Source of the DNA: Salegentibacter salegens | GTDB lineage: Bacteria > Bacteroidota > Bacteroidia > Flavobacteriales > Flavobacteriaceae | Direction of reading: 5' to 3' | Assembly (NCBI RefSeq): GCF_900142975.1 | Contig: NZ_LT670848.1 | Coordinates: 1,426,001 to 1,490,000 of the forward strand | DNA: 64,000 nt | Part shown: positions 17,181 to 25,176 of the stretch, piece after piece | Layout of the letters: each line of letters opens with the position of its first letter | Numbering within the stretch: position 1 is the first letter of the stretch | Notes under the pieces: generated by a model | The model's input: the letters and a program-made list of their open reading frames with translations, nothing else | The model's database searches: none | What the model was told of the DNA's origin: nothing | Made by a program: the position numbers and the translations under genes

Positions 17181-19730
17181 ATGAACAACAATAAACCTTC
17201 TAAACCCGGTATTAACTGGCTTTTTAAAATGGCCTGGCGTGACGGGAAAGCCAGCGGTAAAAAGTTAACGCTGTTTATGGCTTCTATCGTATTGGGAATT
17301 GCCGCGGTAGTTTCAATTCAATCTTTTGGAGAGAATCTAAAGGATAATATCTCTTTACAATCTAAAGCGCTAATGGGCGCAGATTATAAAATAGACAGCG
17401 ACGATCCTCCCAATGAGCGTGTAATGCAAATTATGGACTCGCTGGGCGGAGCTGAAGCCAGGGAGATCAAATTTGCCTCGATGGCTGCTTTTCCACAAAA
17501 TGAAGCCACAAAATTAATGCAGGTAAGAGGAATTGAAGGCGGATTTCCTTTTTACGGCGAATTGGAAACTCAGCCGGCAGAAGCTGCAAAAACTTACCAG
17601 GAAGATGGTGCGGCTTTGGTTGATGCCACCGTCATGCTTCAGTTAGGGATAAAATCTGGAGATAGTATTAAAATTGGAAAAGTCACCTTGCCTATTGCCG
17701 GTGCCCTTAACGGAGTTCCGGGAAGCACGGCTATTTTTAGTTCCGTAGCGCCACCGGTACTTATTCCTTATAGGTTTATTGAAGAATCGGGGCTGGTACA
17801 AACCGGAAGCCGAATAGATTACGAATTCTATTTCACAGCCGAGCCTAAAATGGATATGGAAAAACTGGGTGAAGGGCTTGATCCTATCCTTGATGCTGAA
17901 GAAGCCGATATAGATACCCACACTTCTACCAGCGACCGGCTGGGAAGGCGTTATGAAAATTTTGGTAAATTCCTTAATCTCGTAGCTTTCATTGCGCTGC
18001 TGCTTGGTTGTGTTGGTATTGCGAGCGCCATTCATATTTATATCAAAGAAAAGTTGCGTGCCGTAGCTGTACTAAAATGTTTAGGAGCCAGCAAGAAACA
18101 AACTTTTCTTATCTATCTCATCCAGGTTGCATTTATGGGTTTAATTGGCGGCATTATTGGTACTGCCCTCGGTTTAATTCTTCAGCAATTATTTCCCTGG
18201 CTTTTAGAAGGCTTGTTACCGGTAGATGTTCAAATCACTTTTTCGCTACAGGTAATTGTAATGGGAATTTTATTAGGAATATTAATGTCAGTTCTATTCG
18301 CATTATATCCCTTAATCGGTACACTTTATATCTCCCCTTTACAGGCACTACGGGTAATAAAAGAAGATTCTAAAAAATCCCGAAAAGCAATTATCCTGGT
18401 TTCCGCAGGTATTTTTCTTTTCATTTTTCTGTTTTCGCTCTGGCTCTTAGAGGATTGGAAATATTCGCTCTCTTTTGTAGGCGGAATTTTAGTTACTTTT
18501 TCAATCCTGGCCGGAATAGCCTATCTATTTATGAGGGCTATTCGTAAGTATTTCCCCCATAGCTGGGGTTTTGTAGCCCGGCAAAGTTTATTGAACCTTT
18601 TTAGACCACAAAATCAAACCTTAACGCTGGTACTCGCTATTGGCGTTGGTACTTTCTTAATTAGTACACTCTACTTTAGTAAAGATCTATTATTGGCGCA
18701 GGCTTCTATAGAATCCCAGGCCGATAGCCCTAATATGATTCTATTAGATGTGCAATCTGAACAACGGGAAGCCGTAGCTCAAACCATAAAAGCGAATAAT
18801 TTACCGGTTTTAAGCGATATTCCTATTGTCACTATGCGTGTACAAAATATAGCTGGAAAATCGGTTAACGAAATAAGAAACGACACTACTTCTCAAATTA
18901 ACGGTTGGGTTTTAGATCACGAATTCAGGGTGACTTATCGCGACTCTATTATTGCTTCAGAATATATTGAAAGTGGAGAATGGACCGCTGAAGGAGGCGA
19001 TATTAATCCCGTTCCCGTGTCTATAAGCGATAATTTTGCTGAGGATGCTCAAGTTAAAATTGGCGATGAGCTGGTTTTTAACGTGCAGGGAGTTTTGCTC
19101 GATGCCGTAGTAGGCAGCGTAAGAACCGTAGATTGGTCGCGAATGCAACTAAATTTCTCCCTGGTTTTTCCTAAAGGAGTTTTAGAAGAAGCACCACAAT
19201 TTCACGTGTTAACCACTAAAGTGCCAGATGAAAATGCATCGGCAAAATTACAGCAGGAATTGGTTAAACAATTTCCCAATGTTTCTATAATAGATCTTCG
19301 GCAGGTTTTAAATGTTATTGAAATGCTCTTAGGCAGAATTTCCTGGATCATTAATTTTATGGCATTTTTCAGTATTCTAACGGGAGTTATCGTGCTACTA
19401 GGTGCGATAAGAACCAGTAAATATCAACGAATTCGGGAAAGTGTGCTGCTACGCACTTTGGGTGCCAAAGGCAAACAGATTTTAAATATTACCGCCCTGG
19501 AATACATTTACTTAGGGGTATTAGGCGGTCTATCGGGTGTATTACTTTCTCTAATTAGCAGTCAGTTATTGGCATGGTTAGTTTTTGAATCTCCGTTTAC
19601 ACCCTCGCTGGTTCCGTTTTTGGTGGTATTCCCGGGAATTGTCTTACTGGTATTGATTATTGGATTAAGTAATAGTTTAAGCGTAATAAGAAAACCGCCT
19701 TTAGAAGTTTTAAGAAAAGAAGTGAGTTAA
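17181..19730 (+). CDS. ybbP: ABC transporter permease with two FtsX domains (YbbP-like)
   Basis: 849 residues. The architecture is a membrane segment near 30-50, a periplasmic domain, a first FtsX block (about 265-400, with LGASKKQTFLIYLIQVAFMG), two more segments, a second periplasmic domain and a C-terminal FtsX block (from about 710, with RTLGAKGKQILNITALEYIY). This duplicated plan equals YbbP of E. coli (about 800 residues). It is a partner of the ATPase encoded three bases upstream and lies across from the TesA-like esterase. Its substrate is not established. A lipid or lipoprotein extraction role is inferred from the MacB/Lol-type fold. No intrinsic terminator follows, but a family B repeat lies 90 bp downstream. 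Confidence 0.92.
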   Translation: MNNNKPSKPGINWLFKMAWRDGKASGKKLTLFMASIVLGIAAVVSIQSFGENLKDNISLQSKALMGADYKIDSDDPPNERVMQIMDSLGGAEAREIKFASMAAFPQNEATKLMQVRGIEGGFPFYGELETQPAEAAKTYQEDGAALVDATVMLQLGIKSGDSIKIGKVTLPIAGALNGVPGSTAIFSSVAPPVLIPYRFIEESGLVQTGSRIDYEFYFTAEPKMDMEKLGEGLDPILDAEEADIDTHTSTSDRLGRRYENFGKFLNLVAFIALLLGCVGIASAIHIYIKEKLRAVAVLKCLGASKKQTFLIYLIQVAFMGLIGGIIGTALGLILQQLFPWLLEGLLPVDVQITFSLQVIVMGILLGILMSVLFALYPLIGTLYISPLQALRVIKEDSKKSRKAIILVSAGIFLFIFLFSLWLLEDWKYSLSFVGGILVTFSILAGIAYLFMRAIRKYFPHSWGFVARQSLLNLFRPQNQTLTLVLAIGVGTFLISTLYFSKDLLLAQASIESQADSPNMILLDVQSEQREAVAQTIKANNLPVLSDIPIVTMRVQNIAGKSVNEIRNDTTSQINGWVLDHEFRVTYRDSIIASEYIESGEWTAEGGDINPVPVSISDNFAEDAQVKIGDELVFNVQGVLLDAVVGSVRTVDWSRMQLNFSLVFPKGVLEEAPQFHVLTTKVPDENASAKLQQELVKQFPNVSIIDLRQVLNVIEMLLGRISWIINFMAFFSILTGVIVLLGAIRTSKYQRIRESVLLRTLGAKGKQILNITALEYIYLGVLGGLSGVLLSLISSQLLAWLVFESPFTPSLVPFLVVFPGIVLLVLIIGLSNSLSVIRKPPLEVLRKEVS

Positions 19731-19818
19731 AATTAGTAACTTTAGAGGAAAGATTTCCAAAAACTATAATTTAGGATAGTTAATGACTTTTAAAATGTGT
19801 TCTAGGCTCAAGTTGAAT

Positions 19819-19900
19819 CGTCACCCTGAACTGGTTTCAGGGTCTAAGTTAAATTGAAATACTTTTCATCTTAGATGCTGAAACGAGTTCAGCATGACGT
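19819..19900. repeat. Family B cruciform repeat
   Basis: Bounded by CGTCA (19819) and TGACG (to about 19899), with two internal hairpins: CCCTGAA...TTCAGGG and ATGCTGAA-acgag-TTCAGCAT. The outer stem and two inner hairpins would fold as a three-way junction. The same layout recurs at 36812-36881. Confidence 0.85.
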
Positions 19901-19959
19901 TTACTGTTGCGTGGCAATTTTATTATATTAAAACCATTCTGAATTAAAAATGATATACA

Positions 19960-20553
19960 ATGAAAAATTTACTTCTCACTTTACTTGTCCTTACTTTTAG
20001 TTTTAACGGCATAGCGCAGGAAAAATTTATTTCTGAAGAAATTCAGATAACAATGGCAAGTATGGCTGCGCCTGAAGAAAACCGGGACGAAGTTACAGTT
20101 TATGGATACGATAAGGACGGAAAAGTGGTTTTGCTAAAGGAAGGTACCAACAACCTGGTTTGCATTGCCGATAACCCTAATATGAGTGGAATTTCAGTGA
20201 GTTGTTACAATAAAAAACTCGACGATTTTATGTCCCGCGGCAGGGAATTGAAAGCGGAAGGAAAAGATATGATGGAAACCCGCGCAGTTCGCAAACAGGA
20301 AGTAGAAAGCGGAAAACTCAAAATGCCCGATGCACCAAGTATGACCTATATACTTTCTGGAAAAGAAGCGAATTTAAATCGGGAAACCGGGGAGCTGAAA
20401 GATGCAAAATTGCGATATGTAATTTATATGCCCTTTGCCACCACCGAAGAAACAGGACTTCCAGATAAACCACATACTCCAGGAATGCCGTGGCTTATGG
20501 ATCCCGGTACACACCGCGCCCATATTATGATTACTCCTGCAGATAAGGATTAG
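19960..20553 (+). CDS. Secreted protein of unknown function (197 aa)
   Basis: 197 residues with a clear signal peptide (MKNLLLTLLVLTFSFNGIAQ, cleavage after GIAQ). The mature part has no motif I recognise. It contains two Cys residues near 64 and 78, within ...LVCIADNPNMSGISVSC, and a C-terminal segment GMPWLMDPGTHRAHIMI with His residues, reminiscent of small-molecule or haem-binding proteins, but this is weak. It is a single-gene unit on the plus strand, 20 bp before the convergent MFS gene. Real gene judged from signal peptide, length and codon use. Confidence 0.75.
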   Translation: MKNLLLTLLVLTFSFNGIAQEKFISEEIQITMASMAAPEENRDEVTVYGYDKDGKVVLLKEGTNNLVCIADNPNMSGISVSCYNKKLDDFMSRGRELKAEGKDMMETRAVRKQEVESGKLKMPDAPSMTYILSGKEANLNRETGELKDAKLRYVIYMPFATTEETGLPDKPHTPGMPWLMDPGTHRAHIMITPADKD

Positions 20554-20572
20554 TGATTTTTATGAAAAAAAG

Positions 20573-21721
20573 TTATTCCTGAGCATTTTCTTCTTTCTGC
20601 TTAAAAAACAGCTGCGAAATAGGAATAAGCATTAAAGCTGAAATAAAAAAGAGAATAAAAGAAACCTGTAGATTGAAAAGATGCGCCAGATATCCAACCA
20701 GCGGCGGACCTAAAAGCATCCCTACAATAGCGTAAGTAGTAATAATTGAAATAGCCATTCCCGGGGAATATTTTTTAGAAGAACCTGCCAGAAGAAAGGT
20801 CATTGGGATTATTGAGGCTACTCCAATTCCTACCAGGCAAAAACCTATAATTGCCGGCCAGAAATAAGGAAAAACGATCATTATTAAAACACCCAAACAT
20901 ACCAGGGAAGCGCTTATTATATAATTCTTTTCCATTCCTATTCTTTCCACAATTCTATCAGAAAAGAACCGAGAAAGTGCCATAAAAACCATAAAAATCA
21001 AATATCCCAATGTAAAGACATCTTCGTTTACCACTTCTTTAAAGTATACTCCGCTCCAATCAAACATCCCGCCTTCGGTAATTGCTGCAAGAAACACAAG
21101 GAAACCAAGATACATTGTAGGTTTATCCGGTTTTCCGAAGCGAAGTTTGTTACCCTGGGTAGACCTATCCTTCTTCAGTAGAAAAGAAAAAGCAATTAAA
21201 GATAAAATAAGGGTGAAAATAGAAACGGCCGGTAGATGTTGATAAATAGGTATTTCTAATTTTATAAGGATCGTAGAGAAACCTACTCCTAAAAGCCCGC
21301 CGGTGCTCCAAAGACCGTGAAAAGATCCAATAATCTTTCTGGGAAATGCTTTTTGTAGGGTTAAGGATTGCGTATTCATCGCAATATTAAAAATTCGCAT
21401 AGAAAAGGCAAAAGTAAAGATCCCGATGATTAGCAAATAGAGCTCATCGGCTATTCCAATAATGCTAAGGGAAGCTGCCAATAATACGAAAGAAACGATT
21501 AGTGGAAACCTGCTTTCAAAGCGGGAAACCAACCAGCCTGAGACCGGCAAACCAATAAGGGAACTCACCGGCATTACCATAAGTAAATTCCCCAGTTCAG
21601 CTTCATTTAAATCGAAAGCCATTTTAATAGTAGGAATTCGAGAAGCCCAGGTAGAAAAGCAAAACCCAGATAGAAAAAAGTAGGTGCTTAGTGCAATTCG
21701 CTGTTGGTTTTCGGTCTTCAT
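20573..21721 (-). CDS. MFS transporter (YbjJ-like)
   Basis: 382 residues with about 12 transmembrane segments. The N-terminus (STYFFLSGFCFSTWASRIP, then TIKMAFDLNEAELG) matches the YbjJ/fucose-permease-like branch of the major facilitator superfamily. A second-half repeat begins near 200 after a basic linker (KKDRSTQGNKLRFG). The substrate is unknown; in this branch sugars and drugs are common. Monocistronic, convergent with the secreted-protein gene, and followed upstream by the MATE transporter gene in the same orientation with an 80 bp gap. Confidence 0.88.
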   Translation of the reverse strand: MKTENQQRIALSTYFFLSGFCFSTWASRIPTIKMAFDLNEAELGNLLMVMPVSSLIGLPVSGWLVSRFESRFPLIVSFVLLAASLSIIGIADELYLLIIGIFTFAFSMRIFNIAMNTQSLTLQKAFPRKIIGSFHGLWSTGGLLGVGFSTILIKLEIPIYQHLPAVSIFTLILSLIAFSFLLKKDRSTQGNKLRFGKPDKPTMYLGFLVFLAAITEGGMFDWSGVYFKEVVNEDVFTLGYLIFMVFMALSRFFSDRIVERIGMEKNYIISASLVCLGVLIMIVFPYFWPAIIGFCLVGIGVASIIPMTFLLAGSSKKYSPGMAISIITTYAIVGMLLGPPLVGYLAHLFNLQVSFILFFISALMLIPISQLFFKQKEENAQE

Positions 21722-21802
21722 TTTTAAAACTTATGAGAGAATAAAATTGGTATTTATTTTTTATCAGGACAATAATTCAGAAAACTAAATATTTCTAAAA
21801 AT

Positions 21803-23242
21803 TTAAAGTTGGCGGTGCCGGTAACGAATAGTCCTTAACTTCCAATAGCCCATTTTATAATAAGTGAAAGCTACAATTGCCGCGATAAGGTTAGAAATTG
21901 GAAACGCCCACCAAATTCCTTCAAAAGAAAGATCGGTATTATTAGATAAAATAAAAGCGGTAGGAAATCTCACAATCCAAAGCGCAAATACCGAAATTAA
22001 CAGCGAAGCCTTGGTAAATCCGGCGCCATTAAAAACTCCATTTAAAACCTGCTGTACCCCGAGCACTCCAAAACTTGGTGCCATAATCTTTATAAATAAA
22101 GAGCCGTCCCTAATCACACCGGGATCGTTGGGTACAAAAAATGCGGTAATTGGTTCAGCTAAAAAGAAAAGAATTAAACCAACAGCGGTAAGTCCGAAAA
22201 AAGCGATTTTAGCACTTAGATTTCCAATTTTTTCAGCTCGCTTTATTTTTCCGGCTCCAATATTCTGCCCAACTAAAGTAGTTGTTGCAATGGCAAAACC
22301 AAGTGCAGGAACTACAATAAGACTTAAAATCCTGCTTCCAATTCCGTAAGCAGCTACTACTTCACTTCCAAAACTGGTTACCAGCATTACCATTACCGTC
22401 ATGCCGCCGGCGCGTGTAGACATTTCTATACTGGAAGGAATCCCAATATTAAACATACTTCGCGTCCAGCCGAAATCGAATTTCATTCTGCTTAAATTAA
22501 TTTTTATGCCTTTATTTCCGCGGAAAAGAATTAATAATCCAATAAAAGCCGATAAGCCCTGGGTAATCACGCTGGCTACTGCTGCTCCTGCTACCCCAAA
22601 ACCAGGAATAGGACCAAAACCGAAAATAAATAAGGGATCTAAAATTAAATTCAGGAAAACTGTGGCCAAAACGATATACATAGGCAGCAGCACATTCCCT
22701 ATCCCACGCATAAGCGACTGGAAAACGTAGAACATAAACAGGAAAATAAAGCCCAGGGAAGAAACCTTAAAATAACTTACCGAATCACTTAAAATCTCGG
22801 GCCCGGCTCCTATGAGTTTCATTAAGGGCTCAGCTGAAAAATAACCAACAACAGCCAGTAAAACCGAAATAAAAAAGATTACGAAAACAGTTTGTGAAGA
22901 GCTGTAATTAACCTGATCCTGGTTTTCAGCACCTTTATATTGCGAGACAATTACTGTACCTGCCAGCGTTAAACCGGCTCCCAGCGAAAGAACAAGAAAA
23001 AGAATAGGAAAACTAATACTCACCGCCGCTACGGCATTGGCTCCCAGTCTTCCCAGCCAAAACGTATCTATTAATTGGTAGGCTGTTTGCAAAATATTAG
23101 CCAGGATTATAGGCCAGGCCAGGTTGGCCAGGGAACTAAAAATCCTGCCTTCAGTATATTTTATCGGCTGCCTTTTTTTACGCAATTTCTTTATTTTTTT
23201 AAAAGCCCTTCCTGGTAAGAAAAATCTAATTCCCCTACTCAA
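21803..23242 (-). CDS. MATE family efflux transporter
   Basis: 479 residues with 12 predicted hydrophobic segments in two homologous halves. The MATE features include GRIFSSLANLAWPIILANIL near residue 30, WLGRLGANAVAAVSISFP, and the equivalent second-half region VTSFGSEVVAAYGIGSR. It probably exports cationic drugs or metabolites using a Na+ or H+ gradient. The first 25 residues are basic, with no signal peptide. A good promoter lies directly upstream (TACTTTTG with TTG 21 bp further). Substrate not predictable. Confidence 0.9.
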   Translation of the reverse strand: MSRGIRFFLPGRAFKKIKKLRKKRQPIKYTEGRIFSSLANLAWPIILANILQTAYQLIDTFWLGRLGANAVAAVSISFPILFLVLSLGAGLTLAGTVIVSQYKGAENQDQVNYSSSQTVFVIFFISVLLAVVGYFSAEPLMKLIGAGPEILSDSVSYFKVSSLGFIFLFMFYVFQSLMRGIGNVLLPMYIVLATVFLNLILDPLFIFGFGPIPGFGVAGAAVASVITQGLSAFIGLLILFRGNKGIKINLSRMKFDFGWTRSMFNIGIPSSIEMSTRAGGMTVMVMLVTSFGSEVVAAYGIGSRILSLIVVPALGFAIATTTLVGQNIGAGKIKRAEKIGNLSAKIAFFGLTAVGLILFFLAEPITAFFVPNDPGVIRDGSLFIKIMAPSFGVLGVQQVLNGVFNGAGFTKASLLISVFALWIVRFPTAFILSNNTDLSFEGIWWAFPISNLIAAIVAFTYYKMGYWKLRTIRYRHRQL

Positions 23243-23268
23243 ACATTATTTTTTCAAAAAGTAATTTG

Positions 23269-23300
23269 CAAAAGTAAGAAACAAGCCCTGTTTTTCTCAA
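23269..23300 (-). promoter_or_regulatory. Promoter of the MATE gene
   Basis: On the reverse strand TTG (23300-23298), a 21 bp spacer, and TACTTTTG (23276-23269). This is an exact match to the Bacteroidota consensus TTG-N(17-23)-TAnnTTTG, 27 bp before the start codon. Confidence 0.65.
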
Positions 23301-23351
23301 GTAAATTAGCCTAAACTGATTTTCCTCATAAAATTTCCCGGCTTCCGACTT

Positions 23352-23359
23352 TAAATTTG
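23352..23359 (+). promoter_or_regulatory. -7 element for the small HMA-like gene
   Basis: TAAATTTG is an exact TAnnTTTG match, with transcription expected to start near 23365 and the ATG at 23382. No clear TTG at the -33 position. Confidence 0.5.
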
Positions 23360-23381
23360 TGGTAATTAAAAACTAAAAGTT

Positions 23382-23615
23382 ATGAAAGCTACTATGTTAT
23401 TGGAAGAACTTAATGTTGGTAATTGCATAGCATACATTACCAGGGAACTTTCTAAAATTAAAGATATCTGTGATATTTATCCAGATTCGGAAGCGTCTAA
23501 AATCACATTTACCTATAATTCAGAATTTGCGGCTCTTGAAGCTGTGGAGGTTTTAAGTTCATTTCGAAATAAAGAAAAAGAAGAAGAATTTAACGAAACC
23601 CTTAAAATTGCATAA
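23382..23615 (+). CDS. Small protein resembling a degenerate heavy-metal-associated (HMA) domain
   Basis: 77 residues. The order of segments GNCIAYITRELSKI, then a beta-like ICDIYPDSEASKITFTYNS and a helix EFAALEAVEVLSS is that of HMA/copper-chaperone domains (alpha-beta with GMxCxxC). Only one of the two metal-ligand cysteines is present (Cys14 in VGNC), so ordinary Cu(I) binding is unlikely. It starts 140 bp from the divergent MATE gene and ends 21 bp before an aspartate racemase-family gene, with which it may be co-transcribed. Function unknown. Confidence 0.6.
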   Translation: MKATMLLEELNVGNCIAYITRELSKIKDICDIYPDSEASKITFTYNSEFAALEAVEVLSSFRNKEKEEEFNETLKIA

Positions 23616-23636
23616 TTTAGTGGAAAACTATAATTT

Positions 23637-24326
23637 ATGAATTTACTGGGAATGATTGGTGGTACCTCGTGGCACTCTACCATAGAATATTACCGACTAT
23701 TAAATGAGCTTGTAGGCGAAGAAATTGGGAAGCAACAAAATCCGCCGCTACTTTTATACAGCCTCAACGTAAAGTTGATGCGTGAAAACGATCCCGAAAA
23801 AATTAAAAATTCATATTTAGAAATTGCTCAAAAACTGGAAAATGCAGGTGCCAGGGCGATAATAATTTGCGCGAATACACCACATTTGGTGTATGATTTT
23901 GTGCAACCCAAAATCGATATTCCTATACTTCATATTGCCGATGCAATTGCGAAAGAAGCGAAACAGAAAGGTTTTAAAAAGCTTGGTCTCCTAGGAACAA
24001 AACCCACCATGAAAGGCAGTTTCCTGCATGGAAGATTAGCGGAAAAACATCAGATTGAAACTTTAGTTCCCGCGCAAGAACATATTGATGAAACCCACAG
24101 GTTTATTTCTGAGGAACTTACACAGGGAAAATTTACCGATGCCGCCAAAGACTTCTATTTAGAGCAAATGCAACTATTAAAAGATCGCGGTGCCGAAGCG
24201 ATAATTTTAGGCTGTACTGAACTCCCAATGCTTATTAAAGAAAAAGATACTAAAATTCCGATTTTAGATACTACACAGCTACATGCGCAACTGGCTACTG
24301 AATTTATTTTGAAAGGAAACAACTAA
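23637..24326 (+). CDS. Aspartate/glutamate racemase family protein
   Basis: 229 residues. The family's two catalytic cysteines are present as IICANT (Cys78) and LGCTELPM (Cys193), with a conserved start LLGMIGGTSWHSTIEYYR. The length fits aspartate racemases (YgeA-type). Such enzymes are PLP-independent and interconvert L- and D-amino acids, mainly aspartate or glutamate, but some are hydantoin racemase-like. It lies 21 bp after the HMA-like gene. Substrate not resolvable from sequence alone. Confidence 0.87.
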   Translation: MNLLGMIGGTSWHSTIEYYRLLNELVGEEIGKQQNPPLLLYSLNVKLMRENDPEKIKNSYLEIAQKLENAGARAIIICANTPHLVYDFVQPKIDIPILHIADAIAKEAKQKGFKKLGLLGTKPTMKGSFLHGRLAEKHQIETLVPAQEHIDETHRFISEELTQGKFTDAAKDFYLEQMQLLKDRGAEAIILGCTELPMLIKEKDTKIPILDTTQLHAQLATEFILKGNN

Positions 24327-24389
24327 TCTTTCCAGCGTTTCACGCAACCTTTTTAAGACTTTTGCGTCTTATAAGAAAAGAGCCTTATT

Positions 24390-24791
24390 ATGCTACATAG
24401 ATTTATTTTACTCATCGGAATCATTTTATTCACTTTTTCCTGCGGAAAAGAGGATGAAACAGAATGCAACGGAATTTGTACCGAAGAGTTTAGAAGTATT
24501 AATATTGAAATAGCAAACGCTGAAGAGAACCCGGTAGTTTTAGATAGTATTGCGCTCACCGATATTACCAACAATCGCGAAATTGACCTCAATTCTACAG
24601 AAAATGCTGGAAATGGTTTTTATTCCATTTTCAATGATAATTTAGTCCCTGAATATAAAAATGAAGAAATAAATCTTCTTTTTAAAGGATTTCAGGAGGG
24701 AAATTTAATACTGGAACAGGAATATAAAGTGGGTGCAGATTGCTGCCACGTATACCATATCTCAGGACCTTTGAAAATTCAGTTAGATTAA
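24390..24791 (+). CDS. Lipoprotein of unknown function (133 aa)
   Basis: 133 residues with a lipoprotein signal MLHRFILLIGIILFTFSC (Cys18) and further cysteines: ECNGIC at 27-32 and a CC pair near 121-122. The mature part is likely a small beta-rich domain (acidic loops, IDLNSTENAGNGFYS). No recognised family. Upstream, AAGAC...GTCTT near 24353 may form a weak terminator for the racemase gene. Followed 70 bp later by the partial family A repeat and the broken nucleotidase gene. Confidence 0.7.
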   Translation: MLHRFILLIGIILFTFSCGKEDETECNGICTEEFRSINIEIANAEENPVVLDSIALTDITNNREIDLNSTENAGNGFYSIFNDNLVPEYKNEEINLLFKGFQEGNLILEQEYKVGADCCHVYHISGPLKIQLD

Positions 24792-24859
24792 AATCCGACT
24801 TTTCTAAAAATCTTTTACTGAAATATTCCAGCCATAGTTCTGGATCCTTAAAAATAGTT

Positions 24860-24900
24860 ATAATCAAGAAACTCGGGGCAAGCCCACAAGGAATGAGTCG
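24860..24900. repeat. Partial family A repeat (one end only)
   Basis: The sequence ATCAAGAAACTCGGGGCAAG followed by CCCACAAGG and AATGAGTCG matches the reverse complement of the arm at about 9990-10025. The CTCGATNATCGAG palindrome and the middle hairpin are absent. The repeat stops exactly where the nucleotidase remnant begins. Confidence 0.7.
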
Positions 24901-25142
24901 AAAAAAGAGTTTGGTTAAGTGAACATTTCCCTTTTATCCATTGGAAAAATATTATTTTTTGTGGCGATAAAAGTATTATTGACACCGATATAATGATAGA
25001 CGATCATCTTAAAAACCTTGATTATTTTAAAGGAGAAACCATTATGTTTCGTGCATTCCATAACGTGAATTTAGACAATCTCACTCGGGCTAAAAATTGG
25101 CAGGAAGTTTTAGAATTTCTAGAATCTTCAGAGAGGTTTTGA
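24897..25142 (+). pseudogene. 3' remnant of a 5'(3')-deoxyribonucleotidase (NT5C-type HAD) gene
   Basis: Translation of this frame gives 81 codons without a start codon: EKRVWLSEHFPFIHWKNIIF followed by CGDKSIIDTDIMIDDHLKNL, then DYFKGETIMFRAFHNVN, and ending ESSERF-stop. The CGDKS lysine motif and the TDIMIDDHLKNL segment with HAD acidic residues are characteristic of the C-terminal half of NT5C-family nucleotidases, which are usually around 170-200 residues and dephosphorylate dUMP/dTMP. The N-terminal half, with the DxDG nucleophile, is missing and replaced by the end of a partial family A repeat. Loss was probably through a deletion ending at the repeat. The rest of the gap 24792-25176 shows no gene. 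Confidence 0.75.
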
Positions 25143-25176
25143 TAAATATTTTTTTACAAATAGTAAATTATTGTGA

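Noticed and set aside
24682..24867. 61-codon minus-strand ORF over the lipoprotein gene end
   Set aside because: Antisense to a lipoprotein with a clear signal and runs into repeat DNA.
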